Of a stretch of DNA of 64,000 nt, positions 27,001-40,375 are shown piece after piece. Numbering within the stretch: the first letter of the stretch is position 1; every line of letters begins with the position of its first letter. Below the pieces are notes generated by a model. It was not told where the DNA came from. It saw only the letters and a program-made list of their open reading frames with translations, and did not search any database. This DNA comes from Ifrita kowaldi (taxonomy: Eukaryota; Chordata; Aves; Passeriformes; Cinclosomatidae). A program made the translations under genes and the position numbers. The stretch spans positions 666,905 to 730,904 of the forward strand of contig VZRS01000476.1 in NCBI GenBank assembly GCA_013398055.1. The letters are read 5' to 3'.

Positions 27001-30000
27001 GTTTGTCTCAGATTCAACAGAACAGTGTAAAATAATGATCTCTGGGCATTTTAGTTCAAGTGTCTGAATGTGCCTTAGAAAAAGCATCTCATCACTCAAA
27101 TGCACCCTTTAGCTACCAGGCAACTAATCCATTCACACCTCCTTGGTGCTTCCATGCCTCATGGCAGCACTCTAAGTAATTTATTAAGTGACACTTAGTA
27201 GGGTGTAGTTGAAGTGTCCCATTTCCTCACACCAAAAAACCCTGATACATTTTTTATCACACACTTCGCTCCTCAAGGTGCCCTCTCAGTTTTCACGTTT
27301 CACCAGAGCACTGAAATATTTTATAGCACTCACAAGAGCACTGGATGGCAGAGGCACATGATCCCTGCCCAAGGAACTCACAGCCTGGAGAAGCAGGCAG
27401 GGACAAGGCAGCAGGATAGCAGAAGCAGTCAGTGTCAGAATTTCTCAGCTCTGGGATATGCCCTTCCCAGGCTTTTGCCTGGGAATTTACTTAGTGCCGC
27501 ATCCTCTCCTGTCTGCCTTCTAGAGCACTTAACTTTCAGAAAGAGAGATCTTCACAGTCCTGAGCTCCATCTGCAGAAATTACTCTGCTGATCTATTTTT
27601 TTTCCATTTTTTAAACTTCCTTCAGAATCTTTTTCTGCTTCTGACTTTTCCCTTCTTTTCAATTCTATTGTTAGATCAGTTTCATATGATTACCACTTTT
27701 GATTAATGAAAGAAGGACAAACTCAATCACACTGTTCTTCCCAATAGCACAGGTCACATGAAATGCTTAAGAGTTAAGAAGTCATCAAGCAGAGGTTTAC
27801 GTGAGCTATTTTTCAAAGAAACTACACGATCTAAAAAGAGCAGCAACTCAGAGAGCATCTTTACGTTGGCTGGAGAAGTTGGGTGTCCTCAGGCAGGATG
27901 AACCAGCTCCCTACAACCCCAAACAACTTCTGTCCACTTCCCCAGGCACTTTGTCTCCAGAGATCTGTATCACACTTACAGTATTTTTGTGTCATCAGAG
28001 CAATTGCTAATGGACAGCCGGTAACCTCCAAGGGAAACAGAAACAAGGATGCAGCCTGGTAGAGCACCATCACACTAAGTGCTCCCAAGGGCTCTGTGGG
28101 AAGTGCTTCTCCCACCTGGGGTCTGTAAGAAACAGTGCTGCAAATAGCACAGCATGCAGAAGTATGAAGCAACACCTGGGGACAGGATTCAAGAATGTTT
28201 TTTCAGTCCACTCATTCTTTGCTTGCCTCTGCCATAAATACACGTGAAATTGCTCCTTGTGATCCAACTTCTTCAGTTTCTACACTGGGTTTTAGAGTAA
28301 CAGAACCAGCTGAGTTTGTTATTTTTTAGTTTAGTTGTTGCCTCTGCATTAAATAGGTTATGTTGAATGCTGAGGGAGAACGAATGAAAAAGATTTCTTC
28401 TTAAAAGCTGTCAGTGTAGGATTAGCCTACGAGGAGATGAATGCCAAGGAATCTCTCACTGGGCAGCCTGGATTCAGGCACTCTGGAAATGTGGACACCC
28501 TGGGAGAGCACAGGCTTTTAATTGCAGATACACAGGATCCTAGCTTACACTTGTAATTATTTGTTACTGCTCATCTCCATAGAAATTAAAGGATTTACAT
28601 ATTTTTAAATAACTGCTTCAGAATTTTCAAACATATCTTACAAAGGCAATTAAAAGCTTTCAGCCTGTGTTATCCAAGCTGCTAAAGCAGAGAAGCAAAC
28701 AAACCAGTATGGTTCCCCCTTCTTTTACAAATGCATTTTTATGTTCTGCATACTTCAATTTTTAGCAATACACTTTTTAAGCTGATAAATGGAGATCTGC
28801 AAGAACTATTTGAACATTACATCTAAGACTGCTATGCCATTTCTCAGGAGTCACAGGGAAGAGTTTAAATTTTCTTCTGTAGTGTTGCCCTCCTTTTCTT
28901 TCCTGTGTTTTTCAACTTTCTACTGTGGTACTTGAAAACAAAACTGACCAAGAAAGCCCAACAGTTAATTCCAGAAGCAGTGATTGCAACAGAAAGTTGG
29001 TCTAATAGATTTAAAATAGGCTAGTGCTCCAATATCCCTGCCTCACACAGTCAACAGTCATAAATTCTAACTCATTCTTTGAAATCAGAACCAGATTGCT
29101 GATGCAGACAGATCCAGTTTCACCTGGGAGGTAATGAGGTGAAGTCATTGCATGGGAGAGAAGAAAAATACATCCAGCTGACTATGCTGCATTTAACTCA
29201 AGGGCTCCCTAGTGGGAAGCATCAACAGCAGGGGTGAAGCTGACAAGTGAAATGTTGCTTTGTGTAACACTTTACTACCCATTTGTGTGCTATACGAACA
29301 GCAAATCGTCAAAAGGCCACAGAGGAACAGAGCTCCATCAAAGCAATCTGCAGAGGTACCCTTTGTGGTTAGTAGGCAAGAATTCAGCAAGCTCACAGGC
29401 TGGCACAAAGCTTTGTCCCCTGAATTTTGTTAGAAATTAGTTTTCTGAAAAATGCTTGCCCAGGCTGTGCAGTGCTTTATAGTATTGACAGAATATAAAA
29501 GCCCCTGCTTTTAGACCTTAGACTATATAAAGAGTGCTTGACAACAGGATTTAACATCTCTCCTGCTACTCTGGATGCCACTGTTACCATCCAAAAAAAA
29601 ATCTCTGTAGTCAGTACAATGAAGGAAGTCTGGTTTCTTAAGAGATGTACTTCATCTTTCACTGTGAGCTCTTCTTCAATCCTCTCACGTGGCTGGGACT
29701 CTGACAACATCTCCTGCCTGAAACACATGAAGTTGTCCCACATCTTTCACCTCATGGAGAGCTTTTGCCCTCCTCCACTCCTTTCTCTTCATAAAACACA
29801 CAGGACCCGAACATATTTGTGACTTCAATGTCATATTGACAAATGACTCAAAATTTCTGTGTGAGATGACCTGACAGTCACACAACATGGTTGGTGAATA
29901 CATCTTTTCCATGGGAATCCAGGCTAAAATTACAATAGAAATACATCCAACAGTAACACACTCTTCCTCTGCTCCTGTCACTCACAGACCTAGGTTCTGT

Positions 30001-31042
30001 GCTTATTACCCACTGAGCTATGAGACTGTCCCAACTCAACCTGGATGGCTGGCCTTCCAAACACTTCCAAGCAGACTTCCAGTTCAGTAAAATTGTGATA
30101 TTCGAATGTGCTGACAAATTAGACAAGATCTGATTCTCTTTATCCCAGGGCTGCACTGAACACCATTAGAGAGGGCTCTATTTCAGGGTTTTTTTACTGT
30201 TGAGCTTGTAGATTTCTGCAATCACAACTTCAACTGTATGACCTGGATAGAAAAGTGACTGTAGAAACACAGCAGTTTCCAATGTGTTTGACATTTTATC
30301 AGTTAAAAGAAATAATCAGAAAAAACCCGCATTCTTTTTCTTAGAATTCCCTCTAGCATAGCTTCCACATTTTGCACAAGCACTGCCCTGGCTGCAGATT
30401 GGGTGATCTCACTACAGCTAAACAAGAGCATGTCTCCTGTGTCCAGCACCGCCACTTGAGTGAAGCAGCACATCAGATAAAAGTCATTACATTAGCACAC
30501 TAATAGCTGCTGCAAGTACCCAACAGCAGAAAGAAGATGGGAACCTACCGACTGATGGAATCTTGAAAAGATAGAGAACTGCCCAAAACTTTGTGCTTTC
30601 TGAGCAAGGGGATTATAATATAACTTCCAACCACTTCAAAGCAGCAATGAAGCAAGGATCATTATACAATCCAAATTGCTTATTGTTAATAATTTGATAA
30701 TCAGCAGCAGAAACCAGCTTCCTGAGCAAAATTTATCCAATGGCCACATCATCAGATACTCTATCCTTCCCTCCTAAAAAAACCCCATTCATAATAGCCA
30801 TAATAATTTCTTCATGAACCCTTCCCAACCAGGAAGGTCACTTGTCTGCAGTCTAAAAGAATCTGTCCTAAAATCCAAGTGTCCAAAGATAATACAAAAT
30901 AAATAATACAAAGCAGCCTATACAGTTTGGTAAGTACCACTGACCTACTCCCAGCCAAAAAACACATCAGCATTTGATCCATCACCTGCCACCTTTGTAG
31001 CACTGACAGCAAGCCGAGCAGCTTTGACATGCATCATACCAA

Positions 31043-31078
31043 TTTGAGAATCACTGGAAATTTGAGAAACACTGGAAA
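31043..31078. repeat. 18 bp tandem duplication
   Basis: Two adjacent copies of TTTGAGAA(T/A)CACTGGAAA differ at one base. Confidence 0.9.
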
Positions 31079-34000
31079 TTTCCTCACAGTGGGGGACTGC
31101 TGCACCTTGTTGAGACAGACATTGTTAATCAGACTGTCCTCAATCTTACCAAGGCTGCAGATGCAACTTTACAGATATAATATGAGATTGGACTATAGAG
31201 AAACGCTTATGAAGAAAAAAAAATGTACTTTCTAGTCTTGTTTTCCTGATGGATTCAATTCAAGACATTCTGGTTGGCTATGTTTAAAAGCAAGCACACA
31301 GCAAGAAACCTATATTCTTTCTCCCACATATGAGGAACACTGCTTTGCTGTTCCCTAAGCACTGCAACAATGGTGTCAAAACATTTCTAGGAGAAATAGA
31401 AGTCAGAGTCTAGGACACAGCAACATCTATTTTCTTTTTCCTCCTAGTAAGTCTCCAGAGTTTTAACAATTAGTAGATGCCTTCACAAAGGAAGATTTTC
31501 AATGTCAGAACAGAAACATATGAATAGCAAGAAAACATAGGAATTGAAGTGCCAATTCACTAAGGTAATTTTATAATTTAAAAAAAAAAATAAAGTTCAA
31601 GGTTGACTAAACCGCTATTGGGTTTTTCCATTACCCTTACTGACAGATAAAATTGTCTTTGATTTGTGTGCTGCTTCTCCTTCCAGCGAAGATACGGGTA
31701 TGCATTTGCATTTGTGCTTAGCCTTCTGTTTGAACTTCAGATTTGCTTTTTGGTGAACTGGGAAACTCTAATAACACTTGTGGCAGGGCATATCACCCCT
31801 CTCCCCACCACAGGTGCATATAGGAGAGACAACCCAGGCAGGCAAGGCCCAGCGGGTATCATCTCCTGGTGCCAGAAGGTCTGCCAGCTTAACAGATGTG
31901 GGAAGAGATGAACAACACATAGGTGACCAAAAGGCCAGTTGTACACTATAAAAGTACTACAGTTTATCACAGAGGCAGAAGTCTCTTACACACTCCTTTG
32001 GAACATGCCAGACAGTTTCTCCCCAAAGCCTGCACACAACTTTGTGGTTACTTTTCCAGAAATTGAGGGAAAGGATTTCGATGTGTGCCCCTTCATTAAT
32101 TTGGTGGTGAGAAACATTGGATCCTAAGTTATACTATTTCATAGCTAGCTGTAAATTTAATGGTACCTTTAACCCCACATGCATATACTAGTATTCCCTT
32201 TTGTCCTATTCCTGTGTAGTAATAGTCTGTTTTAAGTCTTATGTCTGTCACTTTTGTGTCTATTAATAAATAATCCATTTTATAATAGACTGAATCAGCC
32301 ATTATTAAAGAACTTGTGAATGAGAGTGGGTCTTGGGGTGCTGGACACCTCAATAACACAACTGCCTGCTGCCAGAGGCCTGGGCAAAAGGCAGGGACTT
32401 ACTTAAACCCACATTATCCGTTCATAACAACACTCTAATTTAATTAGCAGATACGTATTTACACTTTCAGCTAAATTAAGGATTTTTTTTGTCTGGGAAT
32501 GACATGATTTTTCATTTAATTTCTCAGTGGATGTGGACTGAAAGCATGCAATGCTGATACTTCTCTAGAAGTGACCATCCTTAAGAGGATTTAAATTTTA
32601 TATACCTTCTTCATTTTCGGTTGTGCAGTTCAAATATGCACTTATCTAGAATAAAGTGCTTATATTAGGATCATTGTATTGCTTTCATAAATAAGACATG
32701 ATGCTTTCTTTAACTCTCTACCAATATAAATAAATGTAATTTCAAATATACATTATCTTTCATAAGAATGCTTTTAAATCATTAGATGGAAATTTGATAT
32801 ATTTTCATATTTTTCACATAATACTCTAGAGTGATTAAAAGTTTCAATGAATCTTCCATTATTTAAACTCCCACATATAAACAGCTAAACAGTTTACCCA
32901 CAGAAATAACAGTGCAAACAATGAAAACCAAATGACACATGCGTAATAGCTGGATATTTGTAAGACAAATCAGAGTACAGAACATATGAGACAGATATGT
33001 TCCAAGAAAACCAACAGAGATTGCTTGAATTTGGAATATTACATTGTGGAGAAAACCAAGAAGAAAATGTATCTACAAAGTCAATTTCTAAAACAAACAT
33101 GTACATTGTCCAGTTTTTTTCAGTTCTAACTAGTATGCATGAAATAAAAGAACAAAAAAAATTGTGCAATAAACAATTTAAGTCAAATACAGTCAAAGTT
33201 AGTAGTAAAATCCCTCTTGCCTTATTATAGCATTTGAACCAAGCTTTAAACCAATATCAACACAAAGATACTACAGATTTCTGCAGAAAAATAGTTCATC
33301 CTGTTTTCTTTTTGCCTTACTAGATAATTGGTTACACTACATCTTTGCTGTTTGTTACTCCTTTCCCATTTCATCACTCCTTTAGACAGCTAGACTAAGG
33401 TTGCTCAGGTAGTGGTAGCTTCCTTCTTTTATTTTTCTTTTTTCCTTCCCTCACAAGATTAATTGCGTATTTATAGACACCACAAATCTTTCCCAGACCA
33501 TATGGGAATAATTTCACTCTGCCCCAGGATCATTTCTGTCATTATTGGCTACTCATTCCCATTAGAAGCTGTTATCCATCCTGTTATTCACCATAAAAGT
33601 GAAATCGAGTATTATCTATTGAATGTTTCACAGTTATGCTGGGTTTGTCTCCTGCCATTTGAGCAATTTGTGGCAGCAACAAGACCACCACCTTAGGAAG
33701 TTCTCAGAGAAACTCTGCTCATTCAAATGATGCAAAGCAAGTCATCTCACTCATAGATATATTACACATAATTCTACCAACTGTATTATTAGACTGCCAG
33801 GAGTAGCACTATGTGTATAAACCAGTCATCCTGGAGTGTGGAAACCTGGCCATGGAAACATGAGAGGTCATGGGTGTCTCTGCCGCCCCTCCTAGACTAA
33901 AAAATCATCTTCCCATACTTAGAGTCTTTGCCCATGCTTTACTTGCAGAAGGCAGGAGTCTGTCTCAAACACACATATACCTGACACCCTGTATTTCAAA

Positions 34001-37000
34001 GGACTACAGCGTAAACTGTGAACAGTCTGCCCCCAGTTCTGACCAGTTCTGCCACAGTTTCTGACTGATGGGAAGGAGCAACTACTCACCAGGCGTTTTC
34101 AGCCCCAGCCCTGCCTTGTAACCATGGCTCCCAGGAGCCCCCTTGCTCGGTCACAGTTCCTTCCTACCTCAATCAAAAAAGGTTGCTCCTGGGAAAGCTG
34201 GGGAGAGCAAACTTCAGCCTCATTCCCCTCTTGTTTTCTGATTTTTCCAACACAGCTCACCACGATGTATACCATGCCAGCAGGTGAGGACCATTCCTGA
34301 TCACCATCCTGTGACACTCCTGGGGACACACCAGCCTTGGTCTCCACTGCAGACTCCCTGGATTGTCCTTTCACGGCCAAGCCATCAGCTGCATTTCTGA
34401 ATGCCCTGCACTGGCTCCTTTTCCTATCTACATTCTCAAGCTACGTACCATAAATATTACACATCTACTTGCTCTGAGTTCTGTGATTGATTGTTCCATT
34501 ACAAATCACATCCAGCTCTCTCCTGTTGCCATTTCCAACTAAATTACCTGGCCTTCTTTTAATTTATTTTCTCACATAGCAATAGACTTTCTAGGATGGC
34601 TTGCCTGATCACATCTTCTACGTCCACCCCACAGTCCTGAAATTCTTATTTCTGTGACCCTTATAGGACTGCTTTATCTGACACCAGAAACAAGGAGAGA
34701 ATTTGAGGATGGCCCAGCAAACACTGAGACAAGCAAGAGAGTCACAGGATAGTGTGTGTAATTGTACAAGTCCAAGGCTGTTGCCTCTTCTTCATCAAGG
34801 CTAGACCTGGATTTGGGACAAATCTCAGTGCTGACAGTGCCTGCTTTCTGAGTAACCTTTGCTTCATTTGCTGCTGTGTGTTGATCAGCGCACTGAAAAT
34901 GAGACAAAGCATTAGAGGACTTGCAGGATGATTTCATGATCTGGGTAACTATGAAGAACAAGCTCCTGTTCCAGCCCATGCTGCAAAGGGTACTGTAGTC
35001 AATCTGGCAGACTTGAGCTCACCCTGCCAGTGAGCTGATCCAAGACTCTGCATATCCAGAGCACAGAGTCCAGGCTCACATGCTGTGTGCAGCAAGTCAG
35101 GCTCTTGGCTGCATGTAAGGTGTCTGAAGTCAGCATAGTGAAGTATTAAGAACGTGATTTTTTCTACTGAGGTCTGTTTGGTTGAACCCCATCATAGTCA
35201 GGGATAGCCCATGCCCTGTCTCAACAGCTGCTGCAAGGAAGGTGTGCAGCTTGGGGCACTTCTCCCGGATCCTCCTGACAGCTATCCTATCAAGATGTGG
35301 AAAATAAGAGTTTTCCAAGAGGCAGAGATCTGATAAAGCCTGGGCACAAAGGACTTTGGTAAAACCAAGCAGCAGAGATCAGAATAAAGTAACAAGTGCC
35401 CAGCAGATGCCATTGGAATCGCACATTTTGACTGCTGTGAGGGAAGCCAGCTGAAGCAGTCTGATAATCACACACGGTATGATCAGCCAGACAGGAGCAT
35501 GAACAAGAGAAGATGGCACACAAACAAAGCCGATAAGTAAAAAATGGAAAATACTTCCAGGGAGAGCTGTCTTAACAGTGCCTCTAACACTTCAGTGTAA
35601 ACAGTCCTTCAAAGGTTGCCTCATGAGAAATCTGAAATAAATATTAGGCAAGAGTGCTCAGCAGCCTGCAGCTTTCCCCAGGTTAGGAGCATCCAGCACG
35701 TAGAGGACCATCCTCATGGACTCACCGGGTGCTCACTCACCCTCCCTCCCCGCCGCACAGATCCTGACACCACTCAGCCCTGGCAGCAGGAACAAGCTCT
35801 GCTGGCTTCACTGCACAGCCACCCGGTCCCAAAGCACTCTGCACACACCATCCACATCTTGGGTGGAGGTCACCCCTGTCCCTGGCTGCTGCCTCTGCCA
35901 ACGGATAAGAACAGCTGCAGTTCTTCCTATATATTTATACGCAAAAATACTGCTCCACATATTTCTGCATGGCCTAGCAAATACAAGGTGTGTTGCACAC
36001 TTGGTTTTACTTGCGTAATGCTATGTCTAAACTACTATTCCCAACAGTGTTTTATAGTTGAATTAACCGGTAAATATTCTAGGATGCAGACTGTGCTGGT
36101 TTATTTTTAAACAGGCAACTACTGCATTTCATTCTAGCAAGCCTTTCCCTTCATTCTCATTAAAGGAAAAAGCTGTTTTCACAAGGGTTGATAGAAACTG
36201 AGTAAAGGATGCTATATATATCTTATGAATCCTGTGTGGTTCCCAGCTGTCACAAGCCTTCAGAGTTAACAAAAAACAGGAAACACCAAGCCAACATTTC
36301 AAACCATTTAGCAAAAAACCCCTGAAAATCCAGAAACAACTGCTGGGTGTTAATACGTTCTTAATGACTCCAACAATAACCTTCAAATAAAGCTCTGAAC
36401 AGTTTGATGATCAGATGGCATGCACCAAGGTGACAAGAAGTAAGTGTCCTCAGACACAAGTCCATGTTTTCCTCCCCCTTCTTATGATCTCTAACCCTGC
36501 TCTGCAGTGAACATACACTGCAGTTTTTCTTTTATCTAAAATAAACCTCTTGAGAAGGTTACAATAGGTGAAGTGATAGTGCTGTAGACATAGCCTACTT
36601 CTCTTTTTGTGTGGCAGTTCTCTGAAATACTCATAAAATATGCATGTTTTAAGCTTCTTCATGGCACTGACTATTGTGCTAGTTAGCTTGATGAAAGCAC
36701 TGCAATAACAAATTTAAAGGGACACTATCAACTGGTTTGATTCAAATTCAGCATGTGTTTGGAGATGTTGGATATTAAACAAGTCCAATAACTATAAAAA
36801 TGCAGGTTGCAACAAATAACAAACTTTAATTCAGAATAAACTGAATTCCTTCAAATTACCTTTCATAAAGTTGTGAAGCCCCTTCCAAAACATAACCATG
36901 CCAAAACAAGTATATAGTAGAAAGAACTATGCAAACTGTTACATAATCAAAATGATGTAATTTTTAATGTTACTTTAAATGTCTTGCTATTTTTGCACAA

Positions 37001-38422
37001 ACATTCCCAAGCAAAGATCTTTCTTTGCTCCACTGTTGCTATCATCTGAAAAGATTGCTCTAAAGAAAAGATAATACAGCAGTGAAGTTCAAGCATCTTG
37101 GTTAAGTCTGAAAACTTCCTGGTCTCAGTGACATAACCTTCCCCAGCCTTCAGCTCTGAGTATCCATTACCTCAGTCCACTCAGGACAACATCCAAAAAC
37201 AGCAGGTGCACTTCAGTCTTAACACTTATTCCATTACTAACCTTAATGACCCATCCACCCATCCATTACAAAAAGAGTCAGAACTTGGGTCACAGAGTAC
37301 TGAAGGGCCTTGGTCTGTTTACAGTGTCCCCTTAACAAGAGCTCGCCAGGCTTTTACACTCTTTGAACAGACACCGACACCTGAGGAAGGTGCAGAACTC
37401 AAGTACTCCCGACCTTTCTGCCCCTGTACCTGGCAGGCATGTCAGTGCTGACAGGAGCAGGTCCCTGCCCAAGGCAGCTGCTGCAGTTCCCTAGTTGAGC
37501 ATCCTGCCACCCTCCACCATTTTCCAAGTAGTTTTTGGATTAAAGCAGTCGCACAGGACACAAAAAGATAGCGGTTTAGGTCCCTCTTGTCTGAACACGG
37601 TTCAATCCTCACCATGCAAATCCCAAGACAGATCATAAATCACCAGACTCTGGACTCTGCACATGTGACAGGAGATGAAGGGCAGGCAGAGGTGAGAGTG
37701 CTCCTCAGCCATGCAGCTGAAGTGTTATTAAACACAATTAAAGATTCATTGTACGAGACCCAGAAATTACGCATGCAGGAGGAAGAGGACAAGTTTCCTC
37801 CAGATCTAATGAGGTCCCTGACCATCTGGCTCCAGAACAGAGCTTTCCACAAACCTTTTTTCTCATTTGATTCATCTTGGTTCCTTGGTTACACAAGTCA
37901 ACAAGAAGAAAGGTTAGTGTCCCACCTAAGAACAGCATTAGCCATGTGCCATGTTACTCCTCTGATCTAGAGGTTTTATATTAACTCAGAAAGAAGAATA
38001 TTGGAATTTGGTCTCCTTCTTCCTGTCTGAAAACTTTAATTACTGAGCTATTGCAGCACAAGGATACTAGCTGGAGCTCTTCTTCCAGCTGTGTTTTAAA
38101 TTAAAAGAGTGAGGCATGGTGAGGTTCCATGAGAAAACATAAAAAAAGCTGCCCATCATGCAGGGGGGACTCAGCAGCATGGAAAGAAACCTCTTTGCTG
38201 CCTTCAGTGGCTTGCCAGGAGTCATACAATGGGTCAGAGTGGGGAACTGAATCTAAATCTGCCTCCTAACCCAGTGCCCTTTCTGCTGTATCTTCTGACC
38301 TCCCAACTTCCAGTGCTGAAGTAGAGCTCAGCCACACAAGATTCCCCAGCTTTACTTCAGTTTGCCTTGCAGGTTCCAGAAGCCCTTCAGCACATTTTCT
38401 CTTGGACAAACCCAAGAAGACA

Positions 38423-38434
38423 CACACACACAAT
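38423..38434. repeat. Short CA repeat
   Basis: About six CA units. Confidence 0.6.
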
Positions 38435-39131
38435 TCTCCCCCTGCTGCTTTTATGTCTAGGTGCCATTTCCCTACTTTCAAGAAAAGGACAAAGGAGAGA
38501 AAAAGCCAAGTGGGGGAAGATTCAAAGAGACAACCTGGCAGGCCTCTGGGGAACCTTTTCAGAGTGCATGCCTGTGGTCACATGATCAAAGCAAAACCCA
38601 TTTTTGCTGTAACCACTCTCCTCTAGGTCCTTTGAAGAGAAGAAATAACAGCTCACAAAAAAGGTAAATATTTACTCTTGTAGTTCATACAGCACGTGAT
38701 CATTATCCCACTTCTTTGGCTTTTGCTATACCTGCTGACATGCTTCCTACAGCTACTGGAAGGAAGAGAGGATTCTTACTTTCAGACATCAGCTATTTCA
38801 GCCTTTTAAAGACTTTTCCATCTTTCTCACAGTTAACTGGCAAAGAATTTCTCTTTAACAGTCTCCTGAACTGTTGTCCATGGAACTTGGCAGTCCAAGG
38901 AAGAACATCAGCTAATGCCACCAGAAAAATCTATACTTTATCGCCATCATCTTCTTCCGCTTCCCAGCTCCCCCAAGAAGATAAATCAAACTATCACATG
39001 AAGATTTTCCCTCTCATTTGTTACCCCTCACTATTGCTTACTTAAAACTTTGTGCTTCAGAACATATCCAGTGTACAGCAGATAACACACTGATAGAGAG
39101 TAGGACAGTTTTAACGCCAGAAAATTTGGAG

Positions 39132-39182
39132 TGACTCATCTTCATGAAAGCAAGCCATGTGAGTCACAGCCATGATGACTCA
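39132..39182. promoter_or_regulatory. Cluster of three AP-1 (TRE) consensus sites
   Basis: Exact seven-base AP-1 sites occur at 39132-39138 (TGACTCA), 39160-39166 (TGAGTCA) and 39176-39182 (TGACTCA), all within 51 bp. The motif match is direct; enhancer function is inference. Confidence 0.4.
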
Positions 39183-40342
39183 GAAGCCTGAGAAGAAGGC
39201 ACCTTTCTGGGAGGAAGAATTGAAATTGTCCTACTTTTCCAAATATATAACTTAGAGAGGAGCTTCCCATAGGGGCAGATTGAATCAGGGGGAGGGGAGA
39301 AGCAAGGAGTGATGTGGAATTATATCATCAAAAAGCAAAGGGACAACATGCATATTATTGAAAGAAAAGAAACCCACCAGTTACATGGTGACTTGTCATA
39401 CTGTCAAGTAGACAGTATTAGATCATCCATTTAATTCATAGCATCCTTCTTTTCTTGTTATGGAAAATTAAATGGAGTTAGGTTTTCTGTTGAAGGGCTT
39501 GGTTGCCTGACTCCATTGGCCCTTCAATAATGATTTCATGAGTGACCATGGGGAAAATAAAACCTTTAAGACCTACAATTCATTAAAGCTGTCAGCAGAA
39601 GTGGATAAACATGACATGTTGAATAACAGATTTCAATGGTTTTGGATGTAAACATGATTAGGCATTTATTCACTGATATTCACATGATGGTAGTAAAAAT
39701 ATCAGACAGGATAATCTGAAACAAACAGCATGAACTTGTAAGTCTGCTTATCATAATTTTTATATAAACTAGAAATTATAAGTCTGCTTATCAGAAAATG
39801 CACAAAGATCCAAAGTCACAACCCAAATGTGATGGCAGAAGTCATGCTAATTCCCATCTATGGATCACTTGTGGTCTGGACTATGTGAACCACAATGCAC
39901 AACAGTTTCCTTTTCTAAACAGTGTGAAGGTGATCTCATTCATTTTTTTACTGCTGCCCACAGGGTCTGCACTGCTGCTGATTAAATTGCCTTTTGAGTG
40001 CTTCCAGTGTCAGATCACTTTATTCTTCAAGATTCAACCCTTGCTGCCAGATTTGGCACTAGAAATCTGATTTTTCCTTCTTCAAATTGACCATCTTACC
40101 CACGGCTGTTCTGGCAATGTCCTTTAAGAACACTGTCTCATGGACTAGACTAATCAATGGCTGTCTCTAAATACCTTCTCGTCAACCTGCTTCCCATTCC
40201 CCCAAATTTCTTTTTATGTTTCAATTCCCCATATTTGACTTAAAGTTATGAAGTGATGCAGCTTCACTTAAAATCTCAGCAAAAAGGTTAAAGCTAATAC
40301 ATTTTACTTGGGAAGACTAGGAATATCTAAATAAACTCCTGG

Positions 40343-40375
40343 GGGCTTTCCAGTCTGAATCACTCTGTGAATCTA
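40343..40375 (+). mobile_element. Possible CR1 3' terminal remnant
   Basis: GGCTTTCCAGTCTGAATCAC followed by TCTGTGAATCTAT resembles the last 30 or so bases of CR1. No longer match was seen upstream. Confidence 0.35.

Noticed and set aside
35616..36110. 164-codon open frame on the plus strand
   Set aside because: It has no recognisable domain, and other long frames overlap it in a locally GC-richer patch. It lies antisense within the GPR158 intron and has no visible promoter or splice context.
37599..37612. GGTTCAATCC, resembling a tRNA B box
   Set aside because: The flanking bases do not form a T-stem, and no A box or acceptor stem is present at the expected distance.
37614..37621. Perfect octamer ATGCAAAT
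   Set aside because: A single eight-base match is expected by chance in a window of this size.
38693..38698. CACGTG E-box
   Set aside because: A single six-base palindrome has no weight on its own.
39739..39793. Two copies of TAAGTCTGCTTATCA 40 bp apart
   Set aside because: Similarity ends outside the 15-base core, so a real tandem duplication is not supported.
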